Below, one piece after another: positions 59,382 to 64,000 of a DNA stretch of 64,000 nucleotides (positions are counted from its first letter, which is position 1; every line of letters starts with the position of its first letter). The translations under genes were made by a program, and so were the position numbers. The notes beneath the pieces were generated by a model, which saw only the letters and a list, made by a program, of their open reading frames with translations, searched no databases and had not been told where the DNA came from. Location: positions 558,001 through 622,000 of the forward strand of contig CAVPZW010000008.1 of the NCBI GenBank assembly GCA_963710315.1. Reading direction: 5' to 3'. Source of the DNA: Palsa-360 sp963710315. GTDB taxonomy: Bacteria; Acidobacteriota; Terriglobia; Acidiferrales; UBA7541.

Positions 59382-59519
59382 ATGGAAACAACTGAAACCG
59401 GCAAAGTCGCTCAAAAAGCCGCTGGACTTGGAATTTCGCTCGACGTTTGGGCGGTGGCGCTGGCCCTCGGCCTGGCCTTGATGGTTTGGCTGGGCTGGAT
59501 CAAGCAGGTTCCCTGGTAA
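59382..59519 (+). CDS. 45-residue single-helix membrane peptide upstream of YeiH
   Basis: ATG at 59382, with AAAGGAG ten bases upstream, opens a 45-residue peptide METTETGKVAQKAAGLG... ending in TAA at 59519. Residues 20-38 form one membrane helix (DVWAVALALGLALMVWLGW), followed by IKQVPW. It lies between the attenuator and the YeiH-family gene, 55 bases before its start, so it should be co-transcribed. It may be a small subunit or assembly partner of the transporter. No family name is known to me. Confidence 0.65.
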   Translation: METTETGKVAQKAAGLGISLDVWAVALALGLALMVWLGWIKQVPW

Positions 59520-59574
59520 GACATGGTTGGAAGAAAATATTTTTTTGATTCACATATCATAGGAGAAATTTCCC

Positions 59575-60660
59575 ATGGCAAGTTCGATCGCTCTACCCGC
59601 ATCCGAATACCAAACCAACTTTTTCAAGCGAGTAGCGCAGCTCATACCCGGCCTGCTCCTGCTGGCCGTGGTGGGCTGGGCAGGGAAATTCGTGGAGCAG
59701 TCGATTGCGCGCTACGGCAAGCTGCATCACTTGACGCTTCCGAACATTGAATACGTTCTGTGGGCCATTTTGATCGGCCTGGCGATCTCCAATACGATCG
59801 GCATCGCCGCCGCATTCCGCCCCGGCCTGGAGACTTACGAATTCTGGCTTAAGGCGGGCATTGTTCTGCAAGGCTCGCGGTTTATTCTGGGGGACATGCT
59901 GAAACTCGGTGGGGTCACCGTTGTCCTGGTGCTCATTGAGATTACCGTCTCACTGCTGTTCATGACTGCCCTTGGAAGAGCATTTAACCTTAGCCCCAAG
60001 CTTACTGACCTGCTTGCCATCGGGTCTTCGGTTTGCGGCGTCTCCGCCATCATCGCGTCGCAAGGTGCCATCGATGCCAATGAAGAAGACACTTCGTACG
60101 CCATCGCCGCAGTGCTTGCCCTGGGCGCCGTGGCTCTATTCACATTTCCATTGATCGGCCACGCGCTTGGCATGAGCGACACCAGCTACGGCATCTGGGC
60201 GGGCCTGGGAGTGGATAACACCGCGGAAGCCACCGCCGCTGGGGCGTTGTTCTCCGACGCCGCCGGAAAAGTTGCGGTGTTGGCCAAGACCGCCCGCAAC
60301 GCCATGATCGGCTTCGTGGTGCTGGGTTACGCCATCCACTGGGCGCGCAAGCAACACACCGCGGGCGTTGGCAACAAGGCTGCATTCCTCTGGCAAAAGT
60401 TTCCCAAGTTCGTGCTTGGGTTCATCCTGATTTCCGCGCTGGCCACGGTTAAGGTGTTCAGCGGCCCTCAGCTGGTGAGCGTGGCCAATCTTTCGCGATG
60501 GGCTTTCCTGCTGACGTTTGCGGGAGTCGGCCTTCGAACCAACATTTCCGATATGCGCAAGCAAGGGCTGCGCCCGTTTCTGGTTGGAGCGGTAGGAGAA
60601 ATCGTAATCGCCGGCATGACGCTTGGGCTGGTGCTTGGGGCTAGCAGGTTCATTCACTAA
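59575..60660 (+). CDS. YeiH-family putative sulfate/anion exporter
   Basis: A 361-residue membrane protein; AGGAG stands eight bases before the ATG. About ten hydrophobic segments are present. Family marks are YEFWLKAGIVLQGSRFILGDMLKLG, LLAIGSSVCGVSAIIASQGAIDANEEDTSYAIA and GIWAGLGVDNTAEATAAGALFSDAAGKVAVLAKTARNAMIG. The putative sulfate exporter (PSE) family is linked in other bacteria to sulfite, sulfate or sulfonate metabolism. Next to a TsdA-like cytochrome, export of a sulfur oxyanion is the best guess. Confidence 0.88.
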   Translation: MASSIALPASEYQTNFFKRVAQLIPGLLLLAVVGWAGKFVEQSIARYGKLHHLTLPNIEYVLWAILIGLAISNTIGIAAAFRPGLETYEFWLKAGIVLQGSRFILGDMLKLGGVTVVLVLIEITVSLLFMTALGRAFNLSPKLTDLLAIGSSVCGVSAIIASQGAIDANEEDTSYAIAAVLALGAVALFTFPLIGHALGMSDTSYGIWAGLGVDNTAEATAAGALFSDAAGKVAVLAKTARNAMIGFVVLGYAIHWARKQHTAGVGNKAAFLWQKFPKFVLGFILISALATVKVFSGPQLVSVANLSRWAFLLTFAGVGLRTNISDMRKQGLRPFLVGAVGEIVIAGMTLGLVLGASRFIH

Positions 60661-60827
60661 CGGCGGATTGCGCCGGACGAGGCACGCGCAAGTCCTGGAC
60701 TATGGCAGGTCAACGTTCAGATGTACTACAGATAATCTTCCCTTCGAACGGGCTACAGCTGGAAACGCGAAAGCGGTAGAATATCCGCCAAGGGATCGCA
60801 ATCTCGCCCTGCCTGTGGAGGATATTT

Positions 60828-61640
60828 ATGATTCGAGCAGCCGTCATGCGAAGTGGCCTCTTTGTCTTGCTGGCCTTTTCCGTTCTCATCTTGCTTTCGA
60901 CAAGCTCGGCCAGCTTTGGCGCGCCGCGCACTCCGCAGGCAGCCGACTCTTCAAAAGCCTGGGTAGCGCCGGACCCGGCGGCCATTCCCGCCGGACCGCT
61001 GGGCGACAGCATCCGCCTGGGCATGAACGTTTTCAACGATACGCCCAAGTATGCGGAGCGTTACGTCGGCAACAAGCTGAGCTGTACGCATTGCCATGTC
61101 AATGGCGGCACAGTGTCGAAAGGTATTCCGATCGTTGGGCTTCCCGGAATTTTTCCGATGTATCGAGACCGCGAAAAAACAGTCATCACTTTTGAAGAGC
61201 GCATCGAGCAATGCTTCCAGCGCAGCGAAAGCGGGCACCGCGTTCCCAGCGACGGCCCTGAAATGACCGGATTGGTCGCCTACGCGCAGTGGCTTTCCAA
61301 GGATCAAGTGACCGGCCGCCCGTTTCCCGGTCGAGGACTCGTCGAATTGCCCGAACTGAACGGAGACGCCGCGAGGGGAAGCAAAATTTTTGAAGAGAAA
61401 TGCGTCGTTTGCCATGGCAAGGACGGCGCGGGAAAGCTTCCCGTGGCTCCAGCCCTGTGGGGACCGGATTCGTTCAGCGACGGCGCGGGCATGAATCAAA
61501 TTCCCAAGATGGCGGCGTTCGTGAAACACAATATGCCGCAGGACAAGCCTGACACCCTCACGCCGCAAGAAGCCTACGATGTCGCGGCGTTCATCCACAG
61601 CAAGCCGCACACCGTCTTTGTAATGAAAGATCACATGTAA
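60828..61640 (+). CDS. tsdA: Dihaem cytochrome c, thiosulfate dehydrogenase (TsdA)-like
   Basis: A 270-residue exported protein; GGAGG precedes the ATG. An N-terminal signal helix (residues 10-31) is followed by two haem motifs, CTHCH (86-90) and CVVCH (192-196). Between them, FEERIEQCFQRSESGHRVP matches the DRINxCFxRSxNG block of TsdA, and Cys129 sits where TsdA has its unusual axial cysteine on haem 1. The C terminus, MAAFVKHNMPQDKPDTLTPQEAYDVAAFIHSKP, is also TsdA-like. TsdA couples two thiosulfates to tetrathionate in the periplasm. It lies 167 bases after the YeiH gene. Confidence 0.78.
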   Translation: MIRAAVMRSGLFVLLAFSVLILLSTSSASFGAPRTPQAADSSKAWVAPDPAAIPAGPLGDSIRLGMNVFNDTPKYAERYVGNKLSCTHCHVNGGTVSKGIPIVGLPGIFPMYRDREKTVITFEERIEQCFQRSESGHRVPSDGPEMTGLVAYAQWLSKDQVTGRPFPGRGLVELPELNGDAARGSKIFEEKCVVCHGKDGAGKLPVAPALWGPDSFSDGAGMNQIPKMAAFVKHNMPQDKPDTLTPQEAYDVAAFIHSKPHTVFVMKDHM

Positions 61641-61709
61641 TCGGTCCGCCCGATTTTATCTCGCTCTCGATTGCATGATCGCCGCGCAATCCAGCAGCCT
61701 AGGGACAAT

Positions 61710-62828
61710 ATGAAAAAGACACTACGTTGTGTTCGATTGGCTGCGATGTTTGTGGTGCTAGCGATCTCGTTGGGGGCATTGGGTATTGCGCCGTTGCGCG
61801 CGCAGGGCAATGCGCCCGAGTTCGAAGTGGATCCTGCGTGGCCAAAGCCGTTGCCGAACCTTTGGGTGACCGGCGGCGTCGGCGGCGTGTGCATCGATTC
61901 CCGCGACCACGTGTTCATCCTGAACCGGCGCGATTTGACGGATAACGATCTGGACGCAGGCCATCAGGCGCCGGTGGTGATTGAGTTCGATGCAGAAGGC
62001 AACGTGGTGAATTCCTTCGGCGATCCGAACAGCACGCCGAACACGCCTCATGGATGCGCGGTGGACGCGGACAATAATTTGTGGATCACCGGCACCGGCG
62101 ACGGCATGGTGCAGAAATATTCGCATGACGGAAGCAAACTTCTGCTTCAGATCGGCCAGCACGGCGTGGTCGATTCCTCGGACGGCACGGCTAAAGGAAA
62201 AGCTCTGAACTCCAGCCACACTGCATTCTTTAAGCCCGCGGGCATTGCCATCGATCCCAAGAACGGCGATGTGTACGTGGCGGACGGCGAAGCTCCCGGA
62301 GGAAACCATCGCATCGCGGTGTTCGACGCGGCGGGGAAATTTCTGCGCCAGTGGGAATTGAATCGCGCCGATGGCGAGACGGGCGACTCATTTATCCCCG
62401 TGCTGCATTGCGTAACCATGGACAACAACGGATTGGTTTACGTGTGCAACCGCCGCGGCCACCGCATTCAAGTGTTCGACAAAATGGGCAATTTTCAGAA
62501 GAACATTCCGGTGGAATTCACGCCGATGTCCAAGCTGCCGCCGGGCCCCGATCACGAACCCGGCGCCCTTGGATCGGCTGTGTGGATCGGCTTTTCACGC
62601 GACCGCGAACAGAAATTCATGTACGTAATCAATCAAGACAACGAGAAGATCGACATCCTCGAACATGCCACCGGAAAGCTTCTGGCTAGTTTCGGCCGCG
62701 TGGGGCGCCAGCCGGGCCAATTTACTTACGCGCATTTTCTGGCGGTGGACTCCAAGGGCAACCTCTACGTCAGCGAAGTGGGCACAGGCAAGCGCATCCA
62801 GAAATTTAAGCTGGTTGGCGGCCGATAG
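61710..62828 (+). CDS. Secreted NHL-repeat beta-propeller protein
   Basis: A 372-residue protein; AGGGA precedes the ATG at 61710 by a few bases. A signal peptide ends near LRAQG. Six NHL-like blades follow, e.g. GVCIDSRDHVFILNRRD, GCAVDADNNLWITGTGDGMVQKYSHDG, GIAIDPKNGDVYVADG, CVTMDNNGLVYVCNRRGHRIQVFDKMG and FLAVDSKGNLYVSEVGTGKRIQKF. This resembles peptidyl-alpha-hydroxyglycine lyase-type propellers common in Acidobacteriota. It may be the last gene of the cytochrome operon (69-base gap). Confidence 0.8.
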   Translation: MKKTLRCVRLAAMFVVLAISLGALGIAPLRAQGNAPEFEVDPAWPKPLPNLWVTGGVGGVCIDSRDHVFILNRRDLTDNDLDAGHQAPVVIEFDAEGNVVNSFGDPNSTPNTPHGCAVDADNNLWITGTGDGMVQKYSHDGSKLLLQIGQHGVVDSSDGTAKGKALNSSHTAFFKPAGIAIDPKNGDVYVADGEAPGGNHRIAVFDAAGKFLRQWELNRADGETGDSFIPVLHCVTMDNNGLVYVCNRRGHRIQVFDKMGNFQKNIPVEFTPMSKLPPGPDHEPGALGSAVWIGFSRDREQKFMYVINQDNEKIDILEHATGKLLASFGRVGRQPGQFTYAHFLAVDSKGNLYVSEVGTGKRIQKFKLVGGR

Positions 62829-62842
62829 CGAGGATGGGTTTG

Positions 62843-62915
62843 AGTAGCACAGGCTTCAGCCTGTGGATTTTAGTCCTTGCAAGGACTAACCCCCACAGGC
62901 TGAAGCCTGTGCTAC
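62843..62915. repeat. GTAG-footed double-hairpin repeat, copy K
   Basis: GTAGCACAGGCTTCAGCCTGTG at the left is mirrored by CACAGGCTGAAGCCTGTGCTAC at the right. The spacer has the palindrome TAGTCCTTGCAAGGACTA, nearly the same as in copy A. It lies between convergent genes. Confidence 0.88.
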
Positions 62916-62922
62916 GTAAAGC

Positions 62923-64000
62923 CTACAAGTGCAAAAGCTTGATGGCGTTGCCCTTCAGGATGCGATCGCGCTCCGCGGCCGGAAACTTGAACTGATCGAG
63001 AACTTCACCGGGATATTGCACGTCCTGCGCCGCGAAAATATCCGTGCCCACCACGATGCGATCCGTTCCAACCATGGTCACCAGAAACTGAAATGCTTCC
63101 GGATAGTAAATTAAATAATCGTAGTAAAAGCGCCGCAAATAATCGCGAAAGGGATGAGCGAGCGTGACCTGCGCTCCATTGTAGTGATAGAAAAAATGCT
63201 CGATCCTTCCTGCGAGATAAGGGAACGCGCCTCCCGCATGCGGCAAGATCATTTCCAGCTTGGGATATCTGTCCACCACTCCGGACATCATTAGCTTGGT
63301 GGCAAGCACGGTGTGATCGATGGGGGCATCCAGGCCGGCCGAGAGATTCATCTTGCCCATCAGCCGGCTTCCGCCGTACGTATTTGCCTCTCCGTCCATC
63401 TGATGAAAAATAATCGGATAGCCCAATTCCTCGATCCGCGCCAGCACCGGCGCGAAGTTCGCATCGATAATGTAGTCGTGCCGTTCCATGGAGTCGGGCA
63501 AATGAACGGCGCGCACGCCGGGCTGTCCGGCTACGCGATTCAATTCCTTCAGCGCCAGTTGAGGGTCGCGAATGGGCAGCTCCACGCCCAGGACAAAACG
63601 GTCGGGATGCTTCTGGTGCACTTCGATTCCCGCGTCGTTGATGATCTGAGCGAGATGCGCGCCCTGTTCGGCGGACGCCCATTGCCACGGCATCGCGCCG
63701 GAGAGCGTCAGGCAATGCATTTGCACTTCGTGTTCGTCCATCCATTGAATGCGCTTTTCGAGATCGTAATTGAGCGGAGGATTGTTGGCGATGGCCTGCC
63801 CGAGGTCCGCGACGGCCTTGTTGTATGGCTCGGGTGACCAGTGCGCGTGGCAGTCAATCGCCACCGGTTTTCCCACGCCGCCCTTTCCGGGTTTTGCGTC
63901 CCACCAATCCACGCCTTTCGCTTTTGTCTGCGCCGGCAGTGCGCCGGGAAGCGCGGCCATCATCGCGCCGCCAGCGCCGATTTTCATGAAGTCGCGTCTT
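62923..64000 (-). CDS. Tat-exported amidohydrolase (ACMSD-like), N terminus cut by window edge
   Basis: The reverse frame is open to the window edge, and its first visible codons read RRDFMKIGAGGAM, an exact twin-arginine motif. The true start therefore lies beyond 64000, and the ATG at 63987 is internal. The core is amidohydrolase_2: AIDCHAHWSPE (HxH), VRAVHLPDS, PIIFHQMDG (His), MILPHAGGAFPYLAGRIEHFF (His) and RIVVGTDIFAAQ (metal Asp). The closest known group is aminocarboxymuconate-semialdehyde decarboxylase/gamma-resorcylate decarboxylase-like enzymes, which are normally cytoplasmic. The substrate is unknown. Confidence 0.85.
   Translation of the reverse strand, partial: RRDFMKIGAGGAMMAALPGALPAQTKAKGVDWWDAKPGKGGVGKPVAIDCHAHWSPEPYNKAVADLGQAIANNPPLNYDLEKRIQWMDEHEVQMHCLTLSGAMPWQWASAEQGAHLAQIINDAGIEVHQKHPDRFVLGVELPIRDPQLALKELNRVAGQPGVRAVHLPDSMERHDYIIDANFAPVLARIEELGYPIIFHQMDGEANTYGGSRLMGKMNLSAGLDAPIDHTVLATKLMMSGVVDRYPKLEMILPHAGGAFPYLAGRIEHFFYHYNGAQVTLAHPFRDYLRRFYYDYLIYYPEAFQFLVTMVGTDRIVVGTDIFAAQDVQYPGEVLDQFKFPAAERDRILKGNAIKLLHL

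Noticed and set aside
3449..62915. The dispersed palindromes as a CRISPR array
   Set aside because: Copies are kilobases apart, are internally palindromic and have no regular spacers or cas genes.

Overview
The window looks like a chromosomal segment of an Acidobacteriota genome. The evidence is the lineage-typical gene types: an Oar-like TonB-dependent receptor with an N-terminal carboxypeptidase-regulatory domain, a VWFA-related secreted protein, a DUF6152/secreted-protein pair, DUF3300, a DUF4382-type lipoprotein and an ECF sigma/zf-HC2 anti-sigma pair. Base composition is moderately GC-rich and coding density is high. No phage, plasmid, IS transposase or CRISPR array was seen. Many mRNAs start at TTG or GTG behind clear Shine-Dalgarno (SD) sequences, and at least three start sites look leaderless.

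Layout. 1-1.7 kb: M20 peptidase (cut by the edge), PilZ protein, PH-domain membrane protein. 1.9-13 kb: a catabolic-looking cluster with three Tat-exported MmgE/PrpD proteins, a CocE-type hydrolase, two-gene MFS/CocE operon, DUF3300, a VOC enzyme and a short-chain epimerase. 13-15.1 kb: small secreted proteins. 15.4 kb: tRNA-Ser(UGA). 15.6-19.9 kb: a tight operon for hydroxy-acid (probably tartrate) use: GntR regulator, enolase-superfamily enzyme, D-tartrate dehydratase, DctA symporter. 20-31.9 kb: MOCOS-like PLP enzyme, secreted esterase, histidine kinase, deoxynucleoside kinase, the large TonB receptor and a secreted amidohydrolase. 32-40 kb: LhgO-type oxidase, a frameshifted membrane/TPR protein, POT-like transporter, DUF1648 protein, threonine ammonia-lyase and glycine C-acetyltransferase. 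40-46.5 kb: frameshifted DUF4382 lipoprotein, anti-sigma/ECF pair, LVIVD-type secreted protein, ExbB/TolQ. 46.7-52.5 kb: Der, MerR regulator, tRNA-Pro(GGG), SurE, response regulator, low-complexity secreted protein. 52.5-58.2 kb: VWA protein, DUF72 protein, AAHS-type MFS, secreted protein. 58.4-62.8 kb: a sulfur-linked cluster (DsrE-like Tat protein, 45-aa membrane peptide, YeiH-family exporter, TsdA-like dihaem cytochrome, NHL propeller). 62.9-64 kb: Tat-exported ACMSD-like amidohydrolase, cut by the edge.

The most striking observation lies between the DsrE-like gene and the YeiH operon. A consensus promoter is placed so that transcription should begin at or next to the ATG of a 30-codon ORF with five cysteines, three of them consecutive. 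An intrinsic terminator and competing inverted repeats follow. This has the architecture of a cysteine-responsive leader-peptide attenuator controlling sulfur-compound genes.

A second theme is a family of about ten dispersed double-hairpin repeats with GTAG feet and an apical TTCAG/CTGAA. Their stems differ completely in sequence but stay base-paired. They resemble REP/BIME elements and mostly sit downstream of genes or between convergent ones.
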